Source: Comamonas sp. BIGb0152 (GTDB lineage Bacteria > Pseudomonadota > Gammaproteobacteria > Burkholderiales > Burkholderiaceae_C). From it: 64,000 nt of DNA. The notes beneath the pieces are model-generated. The model was not told the DNA's origin, did not search any database, and saw only the letters and a list, made by a program, of their open reading frames with translations. How positions within the stretch are numbered: position 1 is the first letter of the stretch; each line of letters begins with the position of its first letter. Below are positions 44,935 to 53,977 of the stretch, in pieces. Both the position numbers and the translations under genes were made by a program. Where the stretch lies: assembly GCF_024809975.1 (NCBI RefSeq), contig NZ_JANUDY010000001.1, positions 372,001-436,000 on the forward strand, written 5' to 3'.

Positions 44935-46593
44935 ATGAAACACTTGCTCAATCTTCTTGCCGCCATTGCGCTGCTGGTTTGGGGCTCTCATATGGTGCGC
45001 ACAGGGGTGCTGCGCGTCTTTGGCGCCAACCTCCGCAACCTGTTGGCGCGCAGTATGAGCAACCGTTTTACCGCGATGCTCTCGGGCATCGGGGTGACGG
45101 CCCTCGTCCAGTCCAGCAGTGCCACCTCCCTGATGACCGCGTCCTTCGTCGGCCAGGGCCTGATACCGCTCACCGCCGCCTTGTCCGTCATGCGCGGGGC
45201 CGACGTGGGCACCGCCTTGATGGCGGTGCTGTTCTCTACCGACCTGTCCTGGCTCTCGCCGCTGCTGATTTTCTCGGGCGTCGTGCTATTCATCTCCAAG
45301 CAGGATTCCACCCCCGGCCGCGTTGGCCGCGTCTTCATCGGCCTGGGCCTGATGCTGCTGGCGCTGCGCCTGATTGTCGAGGCCACCGAGCCGCTGCTCG
45401 CCTCCGAGGCCGTGCGTACCTTGCTGGTCAGCGTCAAGAGTGATTTCTTCATGGAACTGCTGCTAGGCGCGATCCTGGCCGTCATTGCTTATTCCAGCCT
45501 GGCCATCGTGCTGCTGATCGCTGCCATGGCGGCGTCGGGCGCCATCACCGGCGACATGGCCCTGGGCCTGGTGCTGGGCGCCAACCTGGGCAGCGGCGTG
45601 CTGGCCGTGCTGCAAACCTCCAAGTCCAGCATCGAAGTGCGCCAGGTCACCATCGGCAACCTGATCTTCAAGATCATGGGCGTGGCCATCGTCGCCCCAT
45701 TCGTGGGCCTGTGGATGACCTATGCCACGCCCTACATCAACGATGCAGGGCGCTCGGCAGTGCTGTTCCACCTGGCCTTCAACATCCTCAACACCCTGGG
45801 CTTTATCTGGTTCACCGGCGTGATCGGTGACTGGATGCGCAAGCTCCTGCCCAAGCAAGAGGCCTCGGCCGGCCCCCAGCGCCCACGCCACCTCGATGCC
45901 TCGGCCCTGTCCACCCCCTCGCTGGCCATCTCCTGCGCGGCGCGCGAAGCGCTGCACCAGGCCGATGTGGTCGAATCCATGCTGATTGGCCTGCACAACG
46001 TGGTGCAGACCGACAACCAGCAGCTGTCGCAAGACCTGCGCAAGCTCGACGACACGGTCGATGAGCTGTACTCGGCCATCAAGTACTACATGACCAAGAT
46101 CTCGCGCGCCGAACTCGACGAGCGCGAGAGCCAGCGCTGGACCGAAGTGATCAACTTCACCATCAACATGGAGCAGATCGGCGACATCATCGAGCGCGTG
46201 CTCATGGATGTGGAAAACAAGAAGATCAAAAAGCGCCGCCAGTTCAGCAAACAGGGCATGGAAGAGATCAACGAGCTGCATGCCCACCTGTTGGACAACC
46301 TGCGCCTGGCGATGAGCGTGTTCCTGTCGGGCAATGTGCGCGATGCGCAAAAGCTGCTGGAAGAAAAAGCCCGCTTCCGCGACCTGGAGCTGGCCTATTC
46401 CGCCTCGCACCTGGAGCGCCTGTCGCACAACACCGTCCCCAGCATAGAGACCAGCTCGCTGCACATCGACCTGATCAGCGACCTCAAGCGCATCAACTCG
46501 CTGTTGTGCTCCGTCGCCTACCCCATCCTGGAAGCGGCCGGCGCCCTGGCCCACAGCCGCCTCAAGGACGACCCGGAGCCTGCCCGCCACTGA
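44935..46593 (+). CDS. Na/Pi cotransporter family protein with PhoU-like C-terminus
   Basis: A 552-residue protein. The first about 300 residues hold the two inverted Na/Pi-cotransporter repeats with QSSSAT motifs: GVTALVQSSSATSLMTASFV and IAYSSLAIVLLIAAMAASGA. The C-terminal 200 residues form a helical PhoU-like domain (RELDERESQRW-type ISRAELDERESQRWTEVINF, MEQIGDIIERVLMDVENKK). Relatives such as YjbB export or exchange phosphate. A TATAGT box at 44915-44920 lies only 15 bases before the start, so I do not claim it as promoter. Confidence 0.92.
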   Translation: MKHLLNLLAAIALLVWGSHMVRTGVLRVFGANLRNLLARSMSNRFTAMLSGIGVTALVQSSSATSLMTASFVGQGLIPLTAALSVMRGADVGTALMAVLFSTDLSWLSPLLIFSGVVLFISKQDSTPGRVGRVFIGLGLMLLALRLIVEATEPLLASEAVRTLLVSVKSDFFMELLLGAILAVIAYSSLAIVLLIAAMAASGAITGDMALGLVLGANLGSGVLAVLQTSKSSIEVRQVTIGNLIFKIMGVAIVAPFVGLWMTYATPYINDAGRSAVLFHLAFNILNTLGFIWFTGVIGDWMRKLLPKQEASAGPQRPRHLDASALSTPSLAISCAAREALHQADVVESMLIGLHNVVQTDNQQLSQDLRKLDDTVDELYSAIKYYMTKISRAELDERESQRWTEVINFTINMEQIGDIIERVLMDVENKKIKKRRQFSKQGMEEINELHAHLLDNLRLAMSVFLSGNVRDAQKLLEEKARFRDLELAYSASHLERLSHNTVPSIETSSLHIDLISDLKRINSLLCSVAYPILEAAGALAHSRLKDDPEPARH

Positions 46594-46685
46594 GGCAGCG
46601 GGCTGCGGGGCCGCCCAAAGCTGGCCCGGATTTCGCATACAATGCCCCACTGCTGCCTGGCGACCACTCCGCCTAGCAGCCCTTA

Positions 46686-46773
46686 GGAAGCTTGGCAGAG
46701 TGGTCGATTGCACCGGTCTTGAAAACCGGCAACCCGAAAGGGTTCCAGGGTTCGAATCCCTGAGCTTCCGCCA
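46686..46773 (+). tRNA. tRNA-Ser (anticodon TGA)
   Basis: An 88-base class II tRNA. Acceptor GGAAGCT (46686-46692) pairs with AGCTTCC (46763-46769), discriminator G, encoded CCA at the end. The anticodon arm is CCGGT-CTTGAAA-ACCGG with anticodon TGA; a long variable arm (AACCCGAAAGGGTT) and the GGTTCGAATCC T arm follow. A possible -10 box TACAAT is at 46638-46643. Confidence 0.97.
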
Positions 46774-46781
46774 GAATCACA

Positions 46782-46806
46782 AAAGGTCCCATTTTTTGGG
46801 ACCTTT
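46782..46806 (+). terminator. Terminator after tRNA-Ser
   Basis: AAAGGTCCCA (46782-46791), loop TTTTT, complement TGGGACCTTT (46797-46806), T run continues. Confidence 0.85.
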
Positions 46807-46876
46807 TTGCATTTTGGGCCACGCCCTTCATGGGCTGGGGTTTGCTTGTCGATACGGCCTTGGCGCCCAGCCCAGG

Positions 46877-46951
46877 CCATCCTCCTTTAGGACGATAGCT
46901 GCCAGCGCCATCCTCCTTCTGCAGCCACCCCGCCCTCCTCCTGGAGGATGG
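46877..46951. promoter_or_regulatory. Repeated CCATCCTCC motifs upstream of the nar operon
   Basis: CCATCCTCCTT occurs at 46877-46887 and again at 46908-46918, 31 bases apart, and GGAGGATGG, the inverse of the motif, at 46943-46951. They lie 57-131 bases before narK1. No canonical FNR box or NarL heptamer was found in this spacer, so these may be operators of the nar operon or a repeated RNA hairpin. Evidence is the repetition only. Confidence 0.4.
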
Positions 46952-47007
46952 TGCGGCACCCCCAAGCGGTAGACAGTAGGGACAGATTCACAAGCTCTGT
47001 CCATCCC

Positions 47008-48276
47008 ATGGTTTCCGCATCCCCGCCCCCCGCTGTCTCCCGCCAGGCCTGGAGCGTGCTGATCGTCAGCACCTTGGCTTTCACCGTCTGTTTCATGGTC
47101 TGGATGATGTTCGGTGTCATCGGCATTCCGCTGCAAAAGCAGCTGGGGCTGAGCGGTACCGAGTTTGGGCTTTTGACAGCCTTACCGGTGCTGTCGGGCT
47201 CACTGGTACGGGTGCCGCTGGGCATCTGGACGGACCGCTACGGCGGCCGCATCGTGATGACCGTGCTGATGGCCTGCACCGTGCCTGCCATCTGGGCCAT
47301 GGCCTATGCCACGCAGTACTGGCACTTCCTGGTCATTGGCCTGTTTGTCGGGTTGGCAGGCGGTGCGTTCTCGGTGGGCACGCCCTATGTGGCACGCTGG
47401 TTTCCCCAAAGCCGGCAGGGCATGGCCATGGGCGTCTATGGTGCGGGCAACTCAGGCTCGGCCGTCAACAAATTTCTGGCGCCTGCGCTGCTGGTGGCGG
47501 GCGGCTGGGTGCTGGTGCCCCAGGTGTATGCCGCCATCATGCTGGGCACGGTCATTCTGTTTTGGTTCTTCAGCGCGCACGACCCCAGGCACCTGGTCGT
47601 CAACAACGCGCGCTTTGCCGACCAGCTTCAGGCACTCAAGGATCCGCGCGTGCTCAAGTACTGCCAGTACTACAGCATCGTCTTTGGCGGCTATGTGGCG
47701 CTGGCTTTGTGGATGGTGCAGTACTACGTGGGCGAGTACGGGCTCGATATCCGTGTCGCCGCGCTGCTGGCCGCCTGCTTTTCGCTGCCCGGCGGCGTGC
47801 TGCGGGCCATTGGTGGTGTGCTGTCGGACAAGTACGGCGCCCACAAGGTGACCTGGTGGGTGCTGTGGGTGAGCTGGATCTGCCTGTTTCTGCTCAGCTA
47901 TCCGCAGACCGATTTCAGCATTACCACCACCAGCGGCATCAAGACGTTCCATATCGGCCTGAACGTCTACACCTTCACGGCCTTGATGGGCCTGCTGGGC
48001 GTGGCCTTCGCGTTCGGCAAGGCCAGTGTCTTCAAGTACATCAGCGACGACTTCCCCGACAACATCGGCGCGATCAGCGGCATCGTGGGCTTGGCCGGCG
48101 GCCTGGGCGGTTTTGTGCTGCCCATCCTGTTTGGCCTGCTGCTGGACTTCAGCGGTATTCGCTCCAGCGCTTTCATGCTGCTGTACGGCCTGGTCTGGGT
48201 CTCGCTGATCTGGATGTACTGGACCGAGGTGCGCCGCACCGATGTGATGGGCCGCGCCGCTGGCCACACGGCCTAA
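47008..48276 (+). CDS. narK: NarK1-type nitrate transporter (MFS)
   Basis: A 422-residue, twelve-helix major facilitator protein of the nitrate/nitrite porter family. The motif LGIWTDRYGGRIVMTVLMAC between helices 2 and 3 and the porter signature GGAFSVGTPYVARWFPQSRQ followed by GMAMGVYGAGNSGSAVNKFL are clear. This subtype (NarK1, proton-linked nitrate uptake) is usually followed by a NarK2 antiporter, as here. Start ATG 47008 has only a weak ribosome site; the frame runs upstream to 46948 without features. First gene of the nar operon. Confidence 0.92.
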   Translation: MVSASPPPAVSRQAWSVLIVSTLAFTVCFMVWMMFGVIGIPLQKQLGLSGTEFGLLTALPVLSGSLVRVPLGIWTDRYGGRIVMTVLMACTVPAIWAMAYATQYWHFLVIGLFVGLAGGAFSVGTPYVARWFPQSRQGMAMGVYGAGNSGSAVNKFLAPALLVAGGWVLVPQVYAAIMLGTVILFWFFSAHDPRHLVVNNARFADQLQALKDPRVLKYCQYYSIVFGGYVALALWMVQYYVGEYGLDIRVAALLAACFSLPGGVLRAIGGVLSDKYGAHKVTWWVLWVSWICLFLLSYPQTDFSITTTSGIKTFHIGLNVYTFTALMGLLGVAFAFGKASVFKYISDDFPDNIGAISGIVGLAGGLGGFVLPILFGLLLDFSGIRSSAFMLLYGLVWVSLIWMYWTEVRRTDVMGRAAGHTA

Positions 48277-48308
48277 CGGCCTCCCCGATTTCTCCTGGAA
48301 AAATCCCC

Positions 48309-49745
48309 ATGAACACCAAACACACCTCAGCGCCTCGCCGCGGCAGTACCCTGAAGATCTGGACCCCCGAGGACAAGGCTTTTTGGGAGAGGGAAGGCGA
48401 GGCCATCGCCAAGCTCAACCTCTGGATCTCCGTGCCAGCGCTGTTTCTGGCCTTTGCCGTCTGGCAGGTCTGGAGCGTGGTCGCCGTCAGCCTGCCCGGG
48501 CTGGGCTTCCAGTACTCAACCAACCAGCTGTTCTGGCTGGCCGCGGCGCCCGCGCTGTCGGGGGCGACCTTGCGCATCTTCTACTCCTTCATGGTGCCGC
48601 TGGTGGGCGGCCGGCGCTGGACGGCTATTTCAACTGCCAGCTTGCTTGTCCCGGCGATTGGCATCGGCATGGCGGTGCAAGACCCTGCCACGCCCTACCC
48701 CACGATGCTGATCCTGGCCCTGCTCTGCGGCCTGGGCGGGGGCAATTTCAGCTCCAGCATGGCCAATATCAGCTACTTCTTCCCCAAAGACCGCAAGGGC
48801 TCAGCGCTGGGCGTGAATGCCGGCCTGGGCAACCTGGGCGTGTCGGTGGTGCAGTTCTTGAGCCCCATCGTCGTCACCGTGGGCCTGCTGGGCATCTTCG
48901 GTGGTGAGCCGCAGACCATCACCCGGGATGGCGTCCAAGTGCAGGTCTGGATGCAGAACGCCGCCTTCATCTGGGTGCCCTGGATTGCGCTGACCTCGGT
49001 CGTGGCCTGGTTCGCGATGAACGACGTGGCCGATGCCAAGGCCTCAGTCGCGGCGCAGGCCGCCATCTTTGTGCAGCGGCACAACTGGATCATGTGCCTG
49101 CTCTACCTGGGCACCTTTGGCTCCTTCATCGGCTTTGCCGCTGGCTTTCCGCTGCTGATCAAGGGCCTGTTCCCCGCCGTCAACCCGCTGGCTTACGCCT
49201 GGCTGGGCCCGCTGGTCGGCGCACTGATACGCCCCTTTGGCGGCTGGCTGGCCGACAAGGTCGGTGGCGGCGTGGTCACGTTCTGGAACTTTCTGGTCAT
49301 GGCACTGGCCGTGCTGGGCGTGCTGTGGTTCCTGCCCAAGGGAACGGGCAGCTACGCGCTGGCCTTTGGCCCGCCAGCAGGCAGCTTTACCGGATTTTTC
49401 CTGATGTTCCTGGTGCTGTTCGTCACCACCGGCATCGGCAATGGCTCCACCTTCCGCATGATCCCCGTCATCTTCAACCAGCTCGCCACACAAGGCGCAG
49501 GCAAGGATGCGGCATCGCAGGCCGCCGCCCTCAAAGAAGGCAATGTGCTGGGCGCCGCAGCCGTGGGCTTTGCCGGTGCGCTGGGCGCCTATGGGGGCTT
49601 TTTCATTCCCAAGAGCTATGGCAGCTCGATTGCATCCACCGGCGGCCCCGAGGCCGCACTGTGGGTCTTTTCTGCCTTCTACCTGTTGTGTGCTGTTGTG
49701 ACCTGGTGGTGCTATGCCCGCCGCAACGCCACCATGCCCTGCTAA
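48309..49745 (+). CDS. narK: NarK2-type nitrate/nitrite antiporter (MFS)
   Basis: A 478-residue porter. It begins with a cytoplasmic TPEDKAFWEREGEAIAKLNL segment, typical of NarK2, then twelve helices. The signature GGGNFSSSMANISYFFPKDR and KGSALGVNAGLGNLGVSVVQ are the nitrate-binding motifs, and GNGSTFRMIPVIFNQLA is the second copy. NarK2 proteins exchange nitrite out for nitrate in. Start ATG 48309 lies 32 bases after the NarK1 stop; a longer in-frame reading through the NarK1 gene is not real. NarG starts 40 bases downstream. Confidence 0.93.
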   Translation: MNTKHTSAPRRGSTLKIWTPEDKAFWEREGEAIAKLNLWISVPALFLAFAVWQVWSVVAVSLPGLGFQYSTNQLFWLAAAPALSGATLRIFYSFMVPLVGGRRWTAISTASLLVPAIGIGMAVQDPATPYPTMLILALLCGLGGGNFSSSMANISYFFPKDRKGSALGVNAGLGNLGVSVVQFLSPIVVTVGLLGIFGGEPQTITRDGVQVQVWMQNAAFIWVPWIALTSVVAWFAMNDVADAKASVAAQAAIFVQRHNWIMCLLYLGTFGSFIGFAAGFPLLIKGLFPAVNPLAYAWLGPLVGALIRPFGGWLADKVGGGVVTFWNFLVMALAVLGVLWFLPKGTGSYALAFGPPAGSFTGFFLMFLVLFVTTGIGNGSTFRMIPVIFNQLATQGAGKDAASQAAALKEGNVLGAAAVGFAGALGAYGGFFIPKSYGSSIASTGGPEAALWVFSAFYLLCAVVTWWCYARRNATMPC

Positions 49746-49785
49746 GGCTTACAGGCACCCCGATCCCACGAGAAAGAGAACCGCT

Positions 49786-52700
49786 ATGAGCCATTTCCTC
49801 GACCGACTCACCCATTTCCGGCTACCCCAGGAAAGCTTTTCCGGCGGCCACGGCCGCACCACCGGCGAAGACCGCACCTGGGAAGATGCCTACCGCGCCC
49901 GCTGGGCACACGACAAGATCGTGCGCAGCACCCATGGCGTCAACTGCACAGGCTCCTGCTCCTGGAAGATCTATGTCAAAGGCGGCATCGTCACCTGGGA
50001 AACCCAGCAGACCGACTACCCCCGCACCCGCTGGGACATGCCCAACCACGAGCCGCGTGGTTGCGCGCGCGGCGCCAGCTACAGCTGGTATTTGTACAGC
50101 GCCAACCGGGTCAAGTACCCCATGGTGCGCGGCCGCCTGCTGGAGCGCTGGCGCGCTGCCTTGCGTGTGGCCAAGACGCCGGTGGATGCCTGGGCGCTGA
50201 TTGCGCAGGACGATGCCGCGCGCCGTGACTACCAACAGGTGCGTGGCATGGGCGGCTTTGTGCGCTCGACCTGGGACGAGGTCAACCAACTCATTGCAGC
50301 GGCCAACGTCTACACCATCAAGCAGCATGGCCCGGACCGCATCATCGGCTTCTCGCCCATCCCGGCGATGAGCATGGTCAGCTACGCGGCTGGCAGCCGT
50401 TACCTCAGCCTGATCGGCGGCGTCTGCATGAGCTTTTACGACTGGTACTGCGACCTGCCGCCAGCCAGCCCCCAGGTCTGGGGTGAACAAACCGATGTGC
50501 CCGAATCAGCCGACTGGTACAACAGCAGCTACATCATCGCCTGGGGCTCGAACGTGCCGCAGACGCGCACGCCCGATGCCCACTTCTTCACCGAGGTGCG
50601 CTACAAGGGCGCCAAGACAGTCGCCGTCACCCCCGACTACAGCGAGGTGGCCAAGCTCTCCGACGTCTGGCTGCACCCAAAACAGGGCACCGATGCGGCG
50701 CTGGCCATGGCCATGGGCCATGTGGCGTTCAAGGAGTTCTACTTCGACAAGCGCAGTGACTACTTTGACGGCTACGCGCGCCGCTACACCGACCTGCCAA
50801 TGCTGGTGCTGCTCGAGAGCAAAACCTTGCCAGACGGCAGCGTAGTGCAAGTGCCCGGCCGCTACCTGCGCGCCAGCGATTTCAACGGCAAGCTCGGCCA
50901 GGACAACAACCCCGAGTGGAAGACCATGGCCTTCGACAGCCAGGGCCGCGCCGTGCTGCCCCATGGCTCGATCGGCTTTCGCTGGGGGGATGAGGGCCGT
51001 GACGATGCCGGCAAGTGGAACCTGGAGGCCAAGGAGGCGCGCCACGGCGACGAGGTCACCCTCAAGCTCTCGGTGCTGGAAGACGGCCGCCAGGCCCATG
51101 AGATCGTCGATGTGGGCTTCCCTTACTTCGGCGGCATTGCCACGCCGCACTTTACCGCCAACGAACAACAAGGCGATGTGAGTCGCGCCAAGGTGCCGGC
51201 CGTGCGCCTGCGCCTGGGCAGCGAGGGCGAATACCGCGAGGCCCTGGTGGCCACCGTGTTTGACCTGCAGGCGGCGCAATACGGCATCAACCGAGGCCTG
51301 GGCAGTGGCGCTGCCAGCTACGACGACGATGCGGCCTACACGCCCGCCTGGGCCGAGAGCATCACCGGCGTGCCGCGTGAGCAGATCACCATGGTGGCGC
51401 GCGAGTTTGCCGCCAATGCCGACAAGACCCAGGGCAAGTCCATGGTCATCATCGGCGCGGCGATGAACCACTGGTACCACTGCGACATGAACTACCGGGG
51501 CGTCATCAACCTGCTGATGCTGTGCGGCTGCATTGGCCAAAGCGGCGGCGGATGGTCGCACTATGTGGGGCAAGAGAAACTGCGCCCCCAAACCGGCTGG
51601 ACGGCGCTGGCCTTTGCGCTTGATTGGTCGCGCCCACCGCGCCAGCAAAACTCCACCAGCTTCTTCTACGCCCATACCGACCAGTGGCGCTACGAAAAAC
51701 TCGGCCTGGAAGAAATCGTCAGCCCCCTGGCAGACCGCAGCCAGTACGGCGGCAGCATGATCGACTACAACGTGCGCGCCGAGCGCATGGGCTGGCTGCC
51801 CAGCGCGCCACAGCTCAAGACCAACCCCTTGTCGATTGCAGCGCAGGCCGATGCAGCGGGCCTGGCGCCGCGCGACTATGTGGCCCAGGGCCTCAAAAGC
51901 GGCAGCCTGGCGATGAGCTGCGAAGACCCCGATGCGCCCGAGAACTGGCCACGCAACCTGTTTGTCTGGCGCAGCAACCTGCTGGGCTCCAGTGGCAAGG
52001 GCCATGAGTATTTCTGCAAGCACCTGCTGGGCACCGACAACGGCGTGCAGGGCAAGGATCTGGGCCCTGATGATGCCAAGCCCGAAGAGGTGACCTGGCA
52101 TGCCGATGCCCCCCAGGGCAAGCTCGATCTGCTGGTCACCCTGGACTTCCGCATGAGCACCACCTGTCTGTACTCGGACATCGTGCTGCCCACGGCCAGC
52201 TGGTACGAAAAGAACGACCTCAACACCAGCGACATGCACCCCTTCATCCACCCGCTGTCGGCGGCGGTTGATCCGGTGTGGGAATCGCGTTCGGACTGGG
52301 AGATCTACAAAGGCTTTGCCCAGTCCTTCAGCGAGGTCTGCGTGGGCCACCTGGGCGTGGAGCGCGATACGGTGCTGACCCCGCTGATGCACGACACCCC
52401 CGCCGAGCTGGCCCAGCCCTATGGCGTGGCCGAGTGGAAAAAGGGCGAATGCGAGCTGATCCCCGGCAAGACAGCGCCACAGGTCACCGTGGTGGAGCGC
52501 GACTACCCCAACACCTACAAGCGCTTTACCGCACTAGGCCCTTTGATGGACAAGCTGGGCAATGGCGGCAAGGGCATTGGCTGGCAGACCGGCACCGAAG
52601 TCGAGCAGCTGGGCCAGCTGAACGGCCTGACCACCGAGCCGGGCGTGACCCAGGGGCGCCCGCGTATCGTCAGCGACATCGATGCCTGCGAGACCATTTT

Positions 52701-53592
52701 GCAGCTGGCACCCGAGACCAATGGCCATGTGGCCGTCAAGGCCTGGGAGGCGCTGGAGAAGATCACCGGCCGCCAACACAAGCACCTGGCGATCTACCGT
52801 GAGGACGAGAAGATCCGCTACCGCGACATCCAGGCGCAGCCGCGCAAGATCATCAGCTCGCCCACCTGGAGTGGTATCGAGAGCGAGACCGTGAGCTACA
52901 ACGCCGGCTACACCAATGTGCATGAGCTGATCCCATGGCGCACCCTCACCGGCCGCCAGCAGTTCTACCAAGACCACCCCTGGATGGTGGCCTTCGGCGA
53001 GGGCTTCAGCAGCTACCGCCCACCCGTGGACATGAAGGCCACGGCCGGCATGCTGGGCATCCAGCCCAATGGCCATCCGGAGATCCAGCTGAACTTCATC
53101 ACGCCGCACCAGAAATGGGGGATCCACAGCACCTATACCGACAACCTGTTGATGCTCACGCTCAACCGGGGTGGGCCGGTGGCCTGGATCAGCGAGGAGG
53201 ACGCCCAACGCGCCGGCATCGAGGACAACGACTGGATGGAGATGTTCAACCTCAACGGCGCCGTCGCCGTGCGGGCGGTCGTCAGCCAGCGGGTCAAGCC
53301 CGGCATGGTGATGATGTACCACGCACAGGAAAAGATCATCAACACGCCCGGCAGCGAGATTACCGGCGTGCGTGGCGGCATCCACAATTCGGTCACACGC
53401 ATTGTGCTCAAACCCACGCACATGATCGGCGGCTACGCGCAGTACAGCTACGGCTTCAACTACTACGGAACCATCGGCACCAACCGCGACGAGTTCGTGG
53501 TGGTGCGCAAGATGAACAAAGTGGACTGGCTAGACACGCCACGCGATGACCACCTGGCTGCCGCCTACCAGGCGCAGGGCGAAAACCCCTGA
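49786..53592 (+). CDS. narG: Respiratory nitrate reductase alpha subunit NarG
   Basis: A 1268-residue molybdenum enzyme that reduces nitrate to nitrite on the cytoplasmic face of the membrane, receiving electrons from NarH. The FS0 cluster ligands are His50, Cys54, Cys58 (HGVNCTGSCSW) and Cys93 (NHEPRGCARG), at the same positions as in E. coli. Asp223 in YDWYCDLPPASPQVWGEQTD aligns with the Mo ligand. GSNVPQTRTPDAHFFTEVRY binds the cofactor. No Tat leader is needed beyond the vestigial N-terminus. Start ATG 49786 (MSHFLDRLTHF). Length is normal. Confidence 0.98.
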   Translation: MSHFLDRLTHFRLPQESFSGGHGRTTGEDRTWEDAYRARWAHDKIVRSTHGVNCTGSCSWKIYVKGGIVTWETQQTDYPRTRWDMPNHEPRGCARGASYSWYLYSANRVKYPMVRGRLLERWRAALRVAKTPVDAWALIAQDDAARRDYQQVRGMGGFVRSTWDEVNQLIAAANVYTIKQHGPDRIIGFSPIPAMSMVSYAAGSRYLSLIGGVCMSFYDWYCDLPPASPQVWGEQTDVPESADWYNSSYIIAWGSNVPQTRTPDAHFFTEVRYKGAKTVAVTPDYSEVAKLSDVWLHPKQGTDAALAMAMGHVAFKEFYFDKRSDYFDGYARRYTDLPMLVLLESKTLPDGSVVQVPGRYLRASDFNGKLGQDNNPEWKTMAFDSQGRAVLPHGSIGFRWGDEGRDDAGKWNLEAKEARHGDEVTLKLSVLEDGRQAHEIVDVGFPYFGGIATPHFTANEQQGDVSRAKVPAVRLRLGSEGEYREALVATVFDLQAAQYGINRGLGSGAASYDDDAAYTPAWAESITGVPREQITMVAREFAANADKTQGKSMVIIGAAMNHWYHCDMNYRGVINLLMLCGCIGQSGGGWSHYVGQEKLRPQTGWTALAFALDWSRPPRQQNSTSFFYAHTDQWRYEKLGLEEIVSPLADRSQYGGSMIDYNVRAERMGWLPSAPQLKTNPLSIAAQADAAGLAPRDYVAQGLKSGSLAMSCEDPDAPENWPRNLFVWRSNLLGSSGKGHEYFCKHLLGTDNGVQGKDLGPDDAKPEEVTWHADAPQGKLDLLVTLDFRMSTTCLYSDIVLPTASWYEKNDLNTSDMHPFIHPLSAAVDPVWESRSDWEIYKGFAQSFSEVCVGHLGVERDTVLTPLMHDTPAELAQPYGVAEWKKGECELIPGKTAPQVTVVERDYPNTYKRFTALGPLMDKLGNGGKGIGWQTGTEVEQLGQLNGLTTEPGVTQGRPRIVSDIDACETILQLAPETNGHVAVKAWEALEKITGRQHKHLAIYREDEKIRYRDIQAQPRKIISSPTWSGIESETVSYNAGYTNVHELIPWRTLTGRQQFYQDHPWMVAFGEGFSSYRPPVDMKATAGMLGIQPNGHPEIQLNFITPHQKWGIHSTYTDNLLMLTLNRGGPVAWISEEDAQRAGIEDNDWMEMFNLNGAVAVRAVVSQRVKPGMVMMYHAQEKIINTPGSEITGVRGGIHNSVTRIVLKPTHMIGGYAQYSYGFNYYGTIGTNRDEFVVVRKMNKVDWLDTPRDDHLAAAYQAQGENP

Positions 53593-53617
53593 TCGCCACG
53601 CACCAGGAGTCCACGCT

Positions 53618-53977
53618 ATGGCATTGATCCACACCCCTGCTGGCGCCGTCTTCTCGGCCCGCCCCCTGGCGGCCGCGTTGGACGAGGCGCGCTCGTACAC
53701 CCTGGTGCGCGATCCCGATCTGCAGATCTTCCGCCTGGTGCTGCAGGCCGGCCAGTCGCTGCACACCCACCAGGTGCCCGAGCGCATGGTGATCCAGTGC
53801 ATCGAAGGGCGCTTCCTCTTCGAGACCATGGGCCGGCAACTGGCCATGGCGCCTGGAGACGTCTGCCACATCGCCGTGGGCGAGCCCCACGCCGTGCATG
53901 CCCAGGAGGCCGCCTCGGCCCTGGTCCTGCTTTTCGCACCCCACCCCACACCAACCCCCACGGAGAACCCACGATGA
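53618..53977 (+). CDS. Small cupin-domain protein embedded between narG and narH
   Basis: A 119-residue single-domain cupin. Motif 1 is GQSLHTHQVPERMVIQCIEG with two His and one Glu; motif 2 is PGDVCHIAVGEPHAV with a further His, so a full metal site is possible. The C-terminal tail is Pro/Thr-rich. It starts 25 bases after the narG stop and its stop overlaps the narH start (ATGA), so it is translated with narH. In the best-studied nar operons narG and narH are adjacent, so this insertion is notable. A role in metal or molybdenum-cofactor handling, or in sensing, is a guess. Confidence 0.85.
   Translation: MALIHTPAGAVFSARPLAAALDEARSYTLVRDPDLQIFRLVLQAGQSLHTHQVPERMVIQCIEGRFLFETMGRQLAMAPGDVCHIAVGEPHAVHAQEAASALVLLFAPHPTPTPTENPR

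Noticed and set aside
46807-47007. FNR box or NarL heptamer upstream of narK1
   Set aside because: No TTGAT-N4-ATCAA-like site or TACYYMT heptamer pair was found on reading both strands.
47562-48308. Extension of NarK2 into the NarK1 gene, which would suggest a NarK1-NarK2 fusion
   Set aside because: The extension is in a different frame from NarK1 and shows no transporter sequence; two separate genes are clear.
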